64,000 bases of DNA from Calothrix sp. PCC 7716 (GTDB lineage: Bacteria; Cyanobacteriota; Cyanobacteriia; Cyanobacteriales; Nostocaceae): positions 2,976,001 to 3,040,000 of the forward strand of contig NZ_AP025018.1 of NCBI RefSeq assembly GCF_019977735.1, in the 5' to 3' direction. The notes below the pieces were generated by a model that was given only the letters and a program-made list of their open reading frames with translations, was not told the origin of the DNA and made no database searches. Positions 45,663 through 55,456 of this stretch are shown in pieces. How positions within the stretch are numbered: the stretch's first letter is position 1; each line of letters opens with the position of its first letter. Made by a program: the position numbers and the translations under genes.

Positions 45663-46619
45663 TTAAATTTGGGTGTATCGAATTCCTAGTTGTTGTAAGG
45701 TTTCTTCATTTATTTTTGTTACATTTTCGGTTTCGGTGTTTTTAAATAGTGCTGCGAAGGCGCCTGCTCCCAAACCTGACTGTGGAAACATTCTATAACA
45801 TGGTATCGTAGTTAAATGTGACTGGTAGTCTTTTAAATGACTTACTTCGACTGGTTCATACTGAGGAAATTTTTGTAGTAACCATTCGCATACTTGTTCG
45901 TTTTCTTCGGGTGAGTAGGTACAGGTTGTATATGCAAGATAACCTTGCGGCGCCACTATTTGAGCGGAGTTGGCGATAATTCTTTTTTGACGGTTGGCGT
46001 TTTTATTGATGTTGGTGGGATGGAAGCATCCTGGTACTTTTTCTCCTTTGGCTAGTAAAGATTGTCCGGAGCAGGGTGCATCGACAATTACTAGGTCACT
46101 TGATTTTGGTATGGCTTCGGCTAAAATACTTGAATCACGGTTTAATACTGCTGTTGGTGTAATTTTACAGCGTTTGAAATTAGAGAATAGCATTCCTATA
46201 CGTTTACCTATGACTTCGTTGGCAATTAGTGACTCAGGTTGCAGAACTCTCCAGGCAAAGATGCTTTTTCCTCCCGGCGCCGCACACATATCAAATATCA
46301 AGTTAATTGGTTGAGATATTTTTAAAAAAATTGACGCGGCAAATACTGATGAAAAATCTAAACAGTAAAAATATCCTTGCTCATGTAAAGGATGTTGACC
46401 GGGTTTTTGATTTAATTCTAATCTGTCTACAAATGCTGGTTGCCAATCAACTGGTTTGGCTATACTTAAGCTGAAGTCGTTTGGCTTGTCTCGACACCAA
46501 AGGATGCTAGGGTTGTACACCTGCGGATTGATTAATGCATTAATAAACTCTTCTTGTTGCTCAGTATCTACATACAGGCGCCGTGATAGTTTGAGTAATA
46601 AATTAGATATTTTTTCCAT
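45663..46619 (-). CDS. RsmB/NOP family RNA cytosine-5 methyltransferase
   Basis: 318 residues from ATG 46619; the longer frame to 46652 adds an unlikely hydrophobic head. Motifs: CAAPGGKSIFA (AdoMet binding), VIVDAPCSGQS (motif IV) and YTTCTYSPEENE (motif VI with the catalytic Cys). The N-terminal ~80 residues are the family's RNA-binding/substrate part, and the C-terminal section ending LGIRYTQI is short. It methylates cytosine C5 in rRNA or tRNA; the exact target is not evident. Confidence 0.9.
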   Translation of the reverse strand: MEKISNLLLKLSRRLYVDTEQQEEFINALINPQVYNPSILWCRDKPNDFSLSIAKPVDWQPAFVDRLELNQKPGQHPLHEQGYFYCLDFSSVFAASIFLKISQPINLIFDMCAAPGGKSIFAWRVLQPESLIANEVIGKRIGMLFSNFKRCKITPTAVLNRDSSILAEAIPKSSDLVIVDAPCSGQSLLAKGEKVPGCFHPTNINKNANRQKRIIANSAQIVAPQGYLAYTTCTYSPEENEQVCEWLLQKFPQYEPVEVSHLKDYQSHLTTIPCYRMFPQSGLGAGAFAALFKNTETENVTKINEETLQQLGIRYTQI

Positions 46620-46738
46620 AATAATATGTGTAAAAGTTATATAGATATTCAACCAAGAATTAAACTGTCACATTTGAACAAACCGTTAATAAACATAGCA
46701 TCATACTAAAAAATACTATTTGCCCGCATTTAATCGTC

Positions 46739-48118
46739 ATGTTACTAGACAATTTTCGCGCAAAATTACGCAATTCACTACAAGTATGGCGCGATGCTGG
46801 CATAATTAACGATGTACAGTACCAGCAAATCACTCAGTATCAAGCAAATCTAGAAAAAACAGTACAAAACCGTAGCGCTAAAACTGTGATTGTTCTAGCA
46901 AGCATACTTATAGTTACTGGTGCTATTACTTTTATTGCTGGGATAGAGCAAGTAGTAACGCGAGAAATCAAAGTTTTGCTGCTACTGAGTTTATTGGCTG
47001 CATCAAATATTACTGGATTTTACCTGTGGCAGCAACCTATCAAAGCACAGTTAGAAGGTAAACCAGTCTTTAGGAAATACATACTGGGAAAGAGTTTATT
47101 GATTCTTAGCGCTCTGCTGTTAGGTGTAAATTTATCGGTAATAGCGCAATTATTCCATATCAATCAGGCAAATTACGAATTGTTGCTGATGTGGGGTGCA
47201 GGTGTTACCTTGATGGCATATAGCTACGAAGAGCAAACGCTGGCAATATTTGGACTAGTTATTGTACTAGTTTGTTATCTTATTTTTTCAAACGAACTAC
47301 CATATCTCAATAATGATGTTAAGTGGATAGTAATTATACTCCAACATATACCTCTGTTACTATGGGTTGTGTTTGTACCACTGTCTATTTGGTGTAAGTC
47401 GCGCACCTGTTTTATTCTAACGGCTATAGCTTTTACTCTAACTTTGCTGTTTAATATCAAGCCGTTACAATATCTCAACACTACAAATAACTTTTCTTGG
47501 TTAGCTGCGTTTGCGTTCATACTCCCACCTGCTTTGCTGTGGAGTTATGATGATTTATTATTTCCCAAAGTTAGTAAACGTTACTTTCAACGAGTTGCAC
47601 GCAATCTTGCTTTAGCGTGTTTATGCATATTTTTTTACATACTTGGATTTAATTATCACTGGCAGGCGCCGGATTTAACGCTTTCGTATATAAAGCCAGT
47701 AAATGTTTCATTAAATAATGCTGCTTCTATTGATATTGCTTTTTTAAGTGTAATTGCAGTAACTCAATGGCTATTTTTAATACAACACAAATTTAGCTGG
47801 AAGAACTTAGTCATTTTAAGTTGGATTGTAATTTGTGGATTGGCGCCTTTTTGGAATTATCTATATATTGATATACCCAATGTCCCAGTTATACTTTTCA
47901 ACGCTATGAATATTCTCTTCTGCTTACTGTTAATACGTCATGCCATGCAAACGCGCGAACGTAAAGAATTTTGGGGTGGCGTTTTAATGCTAACACTGTT
48001 AGTCCTAACTCGAATATATGAGTACCAAACTGATTTACTCTTCGGCAGCTTAGTACTTACATTGTATGGATTAGCAGTAATAGGAACGGGTACGTGGTTT
48101 GAAACCAAAATTAGATAA
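46739..48118 (+). CDS. DUF2157 domain membrane protein
   Basis: 459 residues with many transmembrane segments (12 or so) from ~49 on. The N-terminal cytosolic part (FRAKLRNSLQVWRDAGIIND) plus the VLASILIVTGAITFIAGIEQ start of the membrane region is typical of DUF2157 proteins. The biochemical role is unknown. It is followed 11 bp later by a GDYXXLXY protein, the usual partner of DUF2157. Confidence 0.85.
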   Translation: MLLDNFRAKLRNSLQVWRDAGIINDVQYQQITQYQANLEKTVQNRSAKTVIVLASILIVTGAITFIAGIEQVVTREIKVLLLLSLLAASNITGFYLWQQPIKAQLEGKPVFRKYILGKSLLILSALLLGVNLSVIAQLFHINQANYELLLMWGAGVTLMAYSYEEQTLAIFGLVIVLVCYLIFSNELPYLNNDVKWIVIILQHIPLLLWVVFVPLSIWCKSRTCFILTAIAFTLTLLFNIKPLQYLNTTNNFSWLAAFAFILPPALLWSYDDLLFPKVSKRYFQRVARNLALACLCIFFYILGFNYHWQAPDLTLSYIKPVNVSLNNAASIDIAFLSVIAVTQWLFLIQHKFSWKNLVILSWIVICGLAPFWNYLYIDIPNVPVILFNAMNILFCLLLIRHAMQTRERKEFWGGVLMLTLLVLTRIYEYQTDLLFGSLVLTLYGLAVIGTGTWFETKIR

Positions 48119-48129
48119 AACTTCTTTTC

Positions 48130-48756
48130 ATGATTCAAAAAGATTTGCCGTACTGGCGCCTGTTAGTTAGTTTAGCTTTGCAATTGAGTACTATTATCAC
48201 ATTACTGGCGCCTTCTATATTTACACAGTACACAGGTAAAACTGTTATTTTATCCACAATGCCTGTAGACGCTAATGACACATTGCGCGGTCGATACGTC
48301 GCTTTAGAGTATGATATTTCGCGACTTGAGACGTTGAAAAAATTACCTGGTTGGAATGATTTGGTAAAAAAATATCCTGGTATTAATTCGCTGTATTATC
48401 CAGTTGCAGAAGGAACTAACTTATATGTAATTTTACATAACGAATCTAAAAATAAACCTTGGCGCCCGTTACGAGTCACAACTGCATTACCTGCAAGTTT
48501 ACCAGAAAATCAAGTTGCACTACGAGGTCGCTATCAATATGGTTCGATAGTTTACGGATTAGAAAAATATTACATGCCTGAAGTTCAAGCGGATTTTAGC
48601 AAGCAGGATATTTTCCAAACTCGTCAAATTCGACTTGGACAAATTAAGCCTATTATTATGCATATCAAAGTTGATTCACAAGGTAATGCGGCGCCGCTAG
48701 AGATGAATGTTACCGATACGGATGCGAATGGGAGGATTCACAAGTATCGGTTTTAG
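48130..48756 (+). CDS. GDYXXLXY family membrane-anchored protein
   Basis: 208 residues. One membrane segment near the N-terminus (LALQLSTIITLLAPSIFTQY). The family motif is present as RGRYVALEYDI (~57-67; GDYxxLxY in relatives). The rest is a beta-rich extracytoplasmic domain. It forms a two-gene unit with the DUF2157 protein, which occurs widely in bacteria; no reaction is known. Confidence 0.88.
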   Translation: MIQKDLPYWRLLVSLALQLSTIITLLAPSIFTQYTGKTVILSTMPVDANDTLRGRYVALEYDISRLETLKKLPGWNDLVKKYPGINSLYYPVAEGTNLYVILHNESKNKPWRPLRVTTALPASLPENQVALRGRYQYGSIVYGLEKYYMPEVQADFSKQDIFQTRQIRLGQIKPIIMHIKVDSQGNAAPLEMNVTDTDANGRIHKYRF

Positions 48757-48934
48757 TGAAAAGTGCTGAGTGTTGAGTGCTGAGTGCTGAGTGCTGAGTG
48801 CTGAGTGCTGAGTGGAGTTAGGAGTTAGGAGTTAGGAGTTAGGAGTGAGGAGTTAGGAGTGAGGAGTGAGAAGTTATGAGTTGAATACTCAGCACTCAGC
48901 ACTTTCTACTCAGCACTTTCTACTCAGCACTTCT
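48757..48934. repeat. Heptanucleotide repeat array with inverted arms
   Basis: Left half: about six GTGCTGA units and then GTTAGGA/GTGAGGA heptamers; right half: TCAGCAC units in inverse orientation. It sits between convergent genes (48130-48756 and 48920-49642) and overlaps the 3' end of the latter, so it may act as a bidirectional terminator. Same family as 6590-6674 and 50471-50627. Confidence 0.85.
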
Positions 48935-49642
48935 TGGGTATTTACTTTTTAATAGGGTACAAACTCCGACTGCTGCGAGTGCGCTAAGAGGTATGCTTGA
49001 TTCTGGTATTTCTCGCTTTGGTTCTTCTGGTTTTTTGATGTAGTATTCGTAGACTACTTCTACTTTTGCTCCCGCTAAGGTCTGAAATATTTGAGCTAGG
49101 TTGCCTGCACCTGTACCAGAAGACTTTGCGACTGCGGTAACTGGTAGTGTTAATGTGTCTGAACCGATAAACAAACCAAAGTCACTTGTGAATGATGTTG
49201 ATGCTGTTTTACTGTTGGATAAGTTGTTGTAGGTGGCGCCTGACAGTCCACTGAAGTCTTGTGTTCCGTCGTCTGCGGCAAATGACTTTGCTATTGATGC
49301 TGTGGGGAGCGTTGTTAATAAGATGCTTTTATCTGGTTTGAGTAAGCTAACTTCAGCAGATAAGTTCGCTGTGACATCAGCTGGTTCTGCATCTAGATTT
49401 TCTAGTTGTATTGAACCCTGAACTTCTGACCCTAGTTGCACAAATACTTTTTGTAATTCACCTAATTTCGGGTCAAATTTTGGTAGAGTAACGAATTTAT
49501 TAAAGTTGGTTTTTTGAACATTAACTGAACTTTCGTATTTTACTGTTGTTAAAGTTGCTGCTTGGACTGCTGTTATTGGCGCCGTAAAAGCAACCAAAAT
49601 TGCCGCCGCAAATTGTATAGAAAAATGGCGATGCATTATCAT
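48920..49642 (-). CDS. Secreted choice-of-anchor (PEP-CTERM-like) protein
   Basis: 240 residues. A signal peptide is clear (HFSIQFAAAILVAFTAPITA-VQA). The body is a beta-rich domain (choice-of-anchor E type) with TLTTVKYESSVNV. The C-terminus has a PEP-like motif (REIPESSIPL), a hydrophobic stretch (SALAAVGVCTLL) and basic residues (KSKYPR), fitting PEP-CTERM sorting. ATG 49642 is preferred because AAGGG is ~5 nt upstream. Probably an extracellular or sheath protein. The stop is inside the heptamer array. Confidence 0.8.
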   Translation of the reverse strand: MIMHRHFSIQFAAAILVAFTAPITAVQAATLTTVKYESSVNVQKTNFNKFVTLPKFDPKLGELQKVFVQLGSEVQGSIQLENLDAEPADVTANLSAEVSLLKPDKSILLTTLPTASIAKSFAADDGTQDFSGLSGATYNNLSNSKTASTSFTSDFGLFIGSDTLTLPVTAVAKSSGTGAGNLAQIFQTLAGAKVEVVYEYYIKKPEEPKREIPESSIPLSALAAVGVCTLLKSKYPRSAE

Positions 49643-50222
49643 GATTCCCTTCTGAAGTAATTTTTAAGTTTTTATAGTCATACACCCTTTGCTAAGAGAG
49701 TAATGGGAATCACCGTATTTAAGCAATATCACTTACAGTATCTTGATTGAATCTTTATTAATCGATTTGCTTAATATTTATGATTATAGTTTTTATCTAA
49801 ATTGAATATTTTTTTATAAAAAATTTATTGAATTTTCATAAAGTTACTGTAAAAGAAGCTCATCTAAATTCAATTATTTTTTAATTTTAGTTATATATTG
49901 TGAATCTATAAAGTTTTATCTTAAATATATAAAGCTTTTACATTATAAAAAACCATGACAATGCAAGGTAGTGGTTCATGTCATAAGTTTTGGTTAGTTA
50001 GCGCCTGTCGTAGGGTGGGCAGTGCCCACCATACAACTCTCTTAACTCTTGCCTCTGTGAACTCTGTGTCTCTGTGGTAAAAATAAATACTATCGAAACT
50101 CTTACTATGACGTTTATTTCTTGAGGATGAGGATTTATGCCTAGCTAGGGCGATACGCTAAAAAGTAGCTTACAACACTAAAAGCGACAAGTTAAAAGTT
50201 ATATTCTACCAAGAGGCTAAAA
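49643..50222. other. 580-bp noncoding gap with two dispersed repeats
   Basis: 49743-49960 is very AT-rich and has no gene I can support. 50011-50032 holds the GGTGGGCAGTGCCCACC palindrome (related copy at 31453-31474) and 50047-50080 holds the inverted ACCACAGAGACACAGAG repeat (other copies 38170-38194, 55142-55158). The promoter of the secreted protein (leftward) and the one of the DUF2171 gene (rightward) lie in this gap. Confidence 0.6.
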
Positions 50223-50471
50223 ATGGATTTAGAAGAAATTAGAGAAGATAAAGCAATTTATGCTTTACGCGGAGCTGCTGATGTGCATATTGGCACTGTA
50301 GATAAGCTCGAAGATGGCAAGTATATTAAACTAACTAAAACTAGCGCGGCTGATGGACAGCATCATTGGTTCCCTATTGACTGGGTGAGAGCAGTCGATG
50401 AGCGCGCGGTGTATTTGAATAAAACAGTTGATGAAGTTTCAGAACAGTTGATCAACGAACAACCAACTTAG
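50223..50471 (+). CDS. DUF2171 domain protein
   Basis: 82 residues. The pattern (IYALRGAADVHIGTVDKLED, GKYIKLTKTSAADGQHHWFP, IDWVRAVDERAVYLNKT) matches the DUF2171 small beta-barrel family. Function unknown; often stress-related in cyanobacteria. The stop codon merges into the following heptamer array. Confidence 0.8.
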   Translation: MDLEEIREDKAIYALRGAADVHIGTVDKLEDGKYIKLTKTSAADGQHHWFPIDWVRAVDERAVYLNKTVDEVSEQLINEQPT

Positions 50472-50627
50472 TGCTGAGTAGAAAGTGCTGAGTGCTGAGT
50501 GCTGAGTAGAAAGTGCTGAGTGCTGAGTAGAAGTTAGGAGTTAGGAGTTAGGAGTTATAAGTTAAGAGTAAATAGTTAAATACTCAGTACTCAGCACTCA
50601 GCACTCAGCACTCATTACTCATTACTG
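50471..50627. repeat. Heptanucleotide repeat array with inverted arms
   Basis: GTGCTGA units with AGAAA spacers, GTTAGGA units, then inverted TCAGCAC units ending at 50613 or so. It lies between the convergent DUF2171 and SppA genes. Same family as 6590-6674 and 48757-48934. Confidence 0.85.
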
Positions 50628-50628
50628 A

Positions 50629-52467
50629 TTATTCGATTTTGAGGTTAAATGGTAAACGCGCGTATACGTTGAGTGGGTCGTTGAGGTTTTGTAATACTTG
50701 AATTTCTTGCTGGAGTTTTTGCAGTTCTGAGTTTAGCAGGTGCTTGGGATCAGATTTTTTCTCGTTGATGCCCAAAGCGGTTTGCACTTCATCTGCCGCA
50801 CGGCTGAAAAAACGTTCTTCAAAAGTGCCTCGTTTAGGATATTCTTGTAGTTTCCAATTTTCTCCTAGTTTTGCTATTTCAGCAGCATGTCCGATGGCTG
50901 CGTCTAAACCACCTATTTCATCTATTAAACCTATATCTTTTGCGGCAGTTCCCGACCATACTCGACCTTGGGCAATTTCTGCAACTTTTTCTTGGGGTAA
51001 TTTACGTCCTTTAGATACTTTGCTAAGGAACAAATTATATATACGGTCTACGCTGCGTTGATATACTGCTAATTCTTCGGGTGATTTGGGACGTGCGATC
51101 GTTTGGTTATCTGCGAATTTGCCTGTTTTGACTGCATCCCAAGTTATACCGTTATCGTTGGCAAGCTTTTGGAAGTTAAGTAATAATCCAAATACTCCGA
51201 TGGAACCTGTAATTGTATTGGGTTCGGCAAAAATACGGTTGGAGTCTGCGGCTATCCAGTAACCACCTGATGCTGCAACGTCACCCATTGATACTACAAC
51301 GGGTATGTTGTTTTCGCGAGTTAATTTTACCTCGCGTTGAATTACTTCGGCAGCAGTGGCACTACCACCGGGACTGTTAATTCGCAGTACTACTGCTTTG
51401 ACGTTTTTGTCTTGGCGAATTCTGTTGAAGATTCTGGCATATCGAGTTCCTCCAACTTGTCCGGTTTCACCTTGTCCGTCTACTATTTCACCCTCTGCAT
51501 ATACTACAGCTATTTTATTTGCTGTCGAAATTTCTGAGTCAAGCTTTTTATCTGTTGCTTCGGCGTAGTCAGAGAGACTAATTTGTTTAAAGGTTCTATC
51601 TTCGCGTTTAGCGTCGGTTAAGGTTTTAAGTTCATCAACTACTTGGTCTTGGTAAGCGACTTTATCTACTAAAGTTAGCTTTTTGGCTTCTGCTGCTTCT
51701 AATAAAGGCTGACTGTCAGCTATATTTTGCAACTTAGCTGGGGCAATTTTACGACTGCTTCCAACCGCACTTCGCCATTCGCTCCATACGTCACCTAGTA
51801 GTTTCTGTGTTTGTTCGCGGTTTTCGGGACTTAGTTTATTAAGTACAAAAGGTTCTACGGCGCCCTTAAATTTACCAACCCGTATTACCTGTACACCTAC
51901 ACCATACTTTTGTAAGGCGCCACTTAGAAACATTGGTTGTGAACTAAAACCGTTGACTTCCATTGCTCCCAAAGGATTTACTACTACAGTATCAGCAACT
52001 GAACTTACATAGTACTCGCGTTCGCTCCATTCCATGCCGTATGCAATGACTTTTTTACCTGCTGCACGGAACTTTTCTAAAGCTTGTCGAACTTCTTTGA
52101 GGGTGGCAAACCCAGCGGCGCCACCAGTTCCTGCTCCTTTTGTTGCATCAAGATAAATACCAACAATACGCTTATCGGTTCGAGCTTTTTCTATAGCATC
52201 TAGAACGTTTCGCAAAGTCATGCGTTGTTCTTCTGAACCTGAGAGTGCTTGTTGAAATACTTCGCTTGAACTGGGAGCAGCATCGGTAATATTCATCGAC
52301 AAGTCAAATACTAAAACCGACTTGTCTTTAACTTGGGGTCCACTATCGCTTGATGCGGCCGCAAATAGCAGTACCAAAAGACCTGTGGCGCCGACCCCGC
52401 AAAATATAAATAGCCCCAGCAAGCTTCCAATTAAGCTAGCAAATGTTTGTTTGAAAAAATTACCCAT
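50629..52467 (-). CDS. sppA: Signal peptide peptidase SppA, 67K type
   Basis: 612 residues. One membrane segment near the N-terminus (~12-35, SLIGSLLGLFIFCGVGATGL). Tandem-repeat SppA layout: N-terminal lobe with VIAYGMEWSEREYYVSSVAD (catalytic Lys lies in this lobe) and C-terminal lobe with the Ser motif GDVAASGGYWIAADSN and the preceding RINSPGGSATAAEV. Both lobes and length are normal for cyanobacterial SppA, including the C-terminal ~80-residue extension. It degrades signal peptides or membrane proteins, including stress and light-acclimation roles in cyanobacteria. Confidence 0.93.
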   Translation of the reverse strand: MGNFFKQTFASLIGSLLGLFIFCGVGATGLLVLLFAAASSDSGPQVKDKSVLVFDLSMNITDAAPSSSEVFQQALSGSEEQRMTLRNVLDAIEKARTDKRIVGIYLDATKGAGTGGAAGFATLKEVRQALEKFRAAGKKVIAYGMEWSEREYYVSSVADTVVVNPLGAMEVNGFSSQPMFLSGALQKYGVGVQVIRVGKFKGAVEPFVLNKLSPENREQTQKLLGDVWSEWRSAVGSSRKIAPAKLQNIADSQPLLEAAEAKKLTLVDKVAYQDQVVDELKTLTDAKREDRTFKQISLSDYAEATDKKLDSEISTANKIAVVYAEGEIVDGQGETGQVGGTRYARIFNRIRQDKNVKAVVLRINSPGGSATAAEVIQREVKLTRENNIPVVVSMGDVAASGGYWIAADSNRIFAEPNTITGSIGVFGLLLNFQKLANDNGITWDAVKTGKFADNQTIARPKSPEELAVYQRSVDRIYNLFLSKVSKGRKLPQEKVAEIAQGRVWSGTAAKDIGLIDEIGGLDAAIGHAAEIAKLGENWKLQEYPKRGTFEERFFSRAADEVQTALGINEKKSDPKHLLNSELQKLQQEIQVLQNLNDPLNVYARLPFNLKIE

Positions 52468-52578
52468 TATAGCCCACTTTCAATTAGTCAATAGTTAATA
52501 GCCAATTAGCAAATGACGAATGACAAAAACTAATGACTATTGATATATTTATATTTCCGCTTCCTCTACCACTATTAC

Positions 52579-53628
52579 CTATTTTAAACGTTGCAAACTT
52601 CCTGAAGATCGAAGGGAAGCTAAAGTAGTGTTACCAGTACAGAATAACACTGTTGTGATTTCGGCGATTAAAACTGATGCTAAATCGTAAACTGCCGCTT
52701 CTGAATCTGCTGCTGCACGTAAAAATGGCATTGCTAACCCAGCAATATTGGCGCCCAGTGCAATAGCTTTGGCTACATCCAAACCATCACGTAGTCCTCC
52801 CGATGCAATTAAAGAAATATGGGGATCAACTGCCCGAATACTACTTATACATTCTGCTGTCGGTAAACCCCAATCTGCAAAAGTTCTGCCTAGGCGCCTT
52901 TGCAAAACTGTTTCTGCGCGTTCACCTTCGACTTTTGCCCAAGAAGTACCACCTGCTCCTGCCACATCAATAACTTTTACACCAGCAGCAATGAGCTTTT
53001 GCGCCATTTGTTGAGAAATACCATTACCTACTTCTTTTGCTATCACTGGTACTGTTAACTTTGAGCACAATATATTTATTTTGTCAAGTAATCCTTTAAA
53101 GTTTTTATCACCGCGCGGTTGAATGCATTCTTGAAGGGGGTTTAGGTGTAAAATTAGTGCATCAGCTTCGAGCATGTCCACAATTTGTAGACATTGGTCT
53201 AAGCCGTATTTATAGTTAAGCTGAACGGCGCCTAAGTTAGCAAACAGTAATGCATCTGGTGCGTGTTTACGAATTGCAAAAGTATCGATAACTTGGGGTT
53301 TTTCTACTGCTACCCGCTGTGACCCCACACCCATTGCAATTTTATAGTCTTGTGCGACTTGGGCAAGACGAAAATTGATGATACCCGCTTGTTCGGTACC
53401 CCCAGTCATTGAGGAAATTAATAGAGGTGCGTTGAGTGTCTTGCCCAGAAAGGTTTGACTAAGATTTATTTCATCGCAGTCGATTTCTGGCAAGCAGCAG
53501 TGAGTAAAGCGGTATTTCTCAAATCCGTTGGTGGTTTGTCGAAACTGGACATCCTCTTCTAAGCAGATACGGATGTGGTCAGCTTTGCGCGATTGTGTTT
53601 GTGCCGAGATATTTACAGGAACGTTCAC
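52579..53628 (-). CDS. fni: Isopentenyl-diphosphate delta-isomerase, type 2
   Basis: 349 residues. FMN-binding TIM barrel with [20 protein letters not shown] and [12 protein letters not shown], the [11 protein letters not shown] segment, and the phosphate-binding [20 protein letters not shown] motif. Type 2 isomerases use reduced FMN and Mg2+ to interconvert isopentenyl and dimethylallyl diphosphate; cyanobacteria generally use this type. The next gene, tldD, is divergent 68 bp away. Confidence 0.95.
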   Translation of the reverse strand: MNVPVNISAQTQSRKADHIRICLEEDVQFRQTTNGFEKYRFTHCCLPEIDCDEINLSQTFLGKTLNAPLLISSMTGGTEQAGIINFRLAQVAQDYKIAMGVGSQRVAVEKPQVIDTFAIRKHAPDALLFANLGAVQLNYKYGLDQCLQIVDMLEADALILHLNPLQECIQPRGDKNFKGLLDKINILCSKLTVPVIAKEVGNGISQQMAQKLIAAGVKVIDVAGAGGTSWAKVEGERAETVLQRRLGRTFADWGLPTAECISSIRAVDPHISLIASGGLRDGLDVAKAIALGANIAGLAMPFLRAAADSEAAVYDLASVLIAEITTVLFCTGNTTLASLRSSGSLQRLK

Positions 53629-53696
53629 GAGTTTTAAGTTAATAAAGTATGTCGTTTTTCGTTCAATATAATATAGTTACTCGCACACCAGAGAAA

Positions 53697-55094
53697 ATGG
53701 CAACAAAATTAGCTAACTTACAAAACCTACTTTCCGACTTAATAAAGCGCTATTCTCCACGTGTCGATTATTTAATGATTCGTTTTGAAGAAGCTCTTGG
53801 GACAGATATTTTGTTGCGTGGTGACAAAGTAGAAACTCTTAGCGAAGCAATTTCAATTGGTGGACATGTCCGTGCATGTTACAAAGGTGGCTGGGGTTTA
53901 AGTAGTTTTAACCGCATTGATACTATTACAGAACGTATTGAAGAAGCTATTGCTGCTGCACGCATGATAGGTGATGACGAAACTATACTGGCGCCTATCA
54001 AACCAGTACGAGCAAGTTGCACTTTACCATTAACAGGAACTGATCCCCGCAAAATTCCTCTGGTAAAGAAAAAAGAATTATGTGATTTTTATACAGACCT
54101 ACTTAAAAGTGTAGATGGTCGCATTACTACAACTTCGGTTCGCTATGCTGACAGCGCGCAAAAAGTCATGATTGCTACCAGTGAAGGTACATTTATTGAA
54201 CAATCTTGGGTTGACATGGAAATGCGTTTCGCTGCAACTGCAAGAAATGGTGAAACTGTACAAACTGGACGTGAGACTACAGGTTCACGTAAAGCGTTTG
54301 AAGATTTGACTAATTTGGACGACCAAGTTAAAAGTGCTGCGACACGCGCGATTAATGCTTTATCTTTACCATCGGTTTTGGGTAATACTTATACTGTGGT
54401 TATTGACCCGATATTAACAGGCTTGTTCGTTCACGAAGCTTTTGGGCATTTAAGCGAAGCTGATATGGCGTATGAAAATCCTGATTTACTTGAGGTTATG
54501 ACGATAGGGCGCCGTTTTGGAAGTGAAGAATTACAAATTTTTGACGGTGCGGCGCCTGCTGGACACAGAGGAAGTTATTTTTATGATGATGAAGGTGTAC
54601 CTGCGACAACTACACAGTTAATTAAAGATGGTGTCTTGGTAGGGAGACTACATTCACGGGAAACTGCTGGGAAATTAGATGAGGCGCCGACTGGTAACGC
54701 TAGATGTTTAAATTATCACTATGCCCCTATAGTACGCATGACGAATACCTGGATTGAACGCGGCAAAACACCAGTATCCGATTTATTTAGCGACATTAAA
54801 GAAGGTGTATATGCACGAAACTGGCTAGGTGGAATGACGAATGGTGAAATGTTTACATTTAGTGCTGGGGAAGCATGGATGATTCGTAACGGTAAAATTG
54901 CCGAACCAGTTAAAGATGTAACGTTATCAGGAAATGTGTTTCAAACTTTAGAAGATATCGAAGCTATTGGTAATGACTTTTACTGGGATGAGTCAGGAGG
55001 ATGTGGTAAAGGTGGGCAAAATGGTTTACCTGTAGGTTGCGGTGGTCCAAGTCTAAGAATTCGAGATGTAGTAGTGGGTGGAGAAGCTACGTAA
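53697..55094 (+). CDS. tldD: TldD/PmbA family metalloprotease TldD
   Basis: 465 residues from ATG 53697 (family members begin near this point); the frame is open to 53649. The HEAFGH zinc motif (~250-255) and downstream DEAPTGNARCLNYHYAPIVR and GCGKGGQNGLPVGCGGPSLR are typical of TldD. It forms a heterodimeric protease with PmbA/TldE, which is not in the window, and is involved in cleavage of modified peptides in other bacteria. Zinc-binding residues in the C-terminal Cys motif are present. Confidence 0.92.
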   Translation: MATKLANLQNLLSDLIKRYSPRVDYLMIRFEEALGTDILLRGDKVETLSEAISIGGHVRACYKGGWGLSSFNRIDTITERIEEAIAAARMIGDDETILAPIKPVRASCTLPLTGTDPRKIPLVKKKELCDFYTDLLKSVDGRITTTSVRYADSAQKVMIATSEGTFIEQSWVDMEMRFAATARNGETVQTGRETTGSRKAFEDLTNLDDQVKSAATRAINALSLPSVLGNTYTVVIDPILTGLFVHEAFGHLSEADMAYENPDLLEVMTIGRRFGSEELQIFDGAAPAGHRGSYFYDDEGVPATTTQLIKDGVLVGRLHSRETAGKLDEAPTGNARCLNYHYAPIVRMTNTWIERGKTPVSDLFSDIKEGVYARNWLGGMTNGEMFTFSAGEAWMIRNGKIAEPVKDVTLSGNVFQTLEDIEAIGNDFYWDESGGCGKGGQNGLPVGCGGPSLRIRDVVVGGEAT

Positions 55095-55456
55095 TAAGCA
55101 CTTCAGTGCTTTCTTCTATAAATTTAGATGGTATATATATTTACCACAGAGACACAGAGAAGGTTGGCAACGGATTATAAACGGATGAAACGGATGGTTG
55201 ATTTTAAATAATTAAATTTTGTTTGTAAGCAATAACTTATCCACGTTTATATCCGTTGCAAACAACACACCTTTCTTTAATGACGTGAAACAGTAGTTAT
55301 TTTTTTACGAACCGCGCGCGAACGCAAAGAAAATATGTAGCTGCATCGAACGATGTGTGTATAAGTTAGCTTTGGTAAGGCTTGGAATACATTTACATAT
55401 AGAATACGCTAAAATCATTAGTATGATTTAACCAACGTTAGGGAGGGATTAAGAAA
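55095..55456. other. 362-bp noncoding gap with dispersed repeats
   Basis: 55142-55158 is ACCACAGAGACACAGAG (also 38170-38194 and, inverted, 50047-50080). 55164-55193 reads TTGGCAACGGATTATAAACG and relates to 12688-12724; a degenerate inverse (ATATCCGTTGCAA) follows at 55249-55261, so the two may pair. A GGGAGGGA ribosome site lies at 55441-55448 for the next gene. No gene was supported. Confidence 0.6.

Noticed and set aside
48781-48860. Possible CRISPR or origin iterons in the GTGCTGA array
   Set aside because: Units are 7 bp without spacers and arms are inverted; it is a heptanucleotide repeat.
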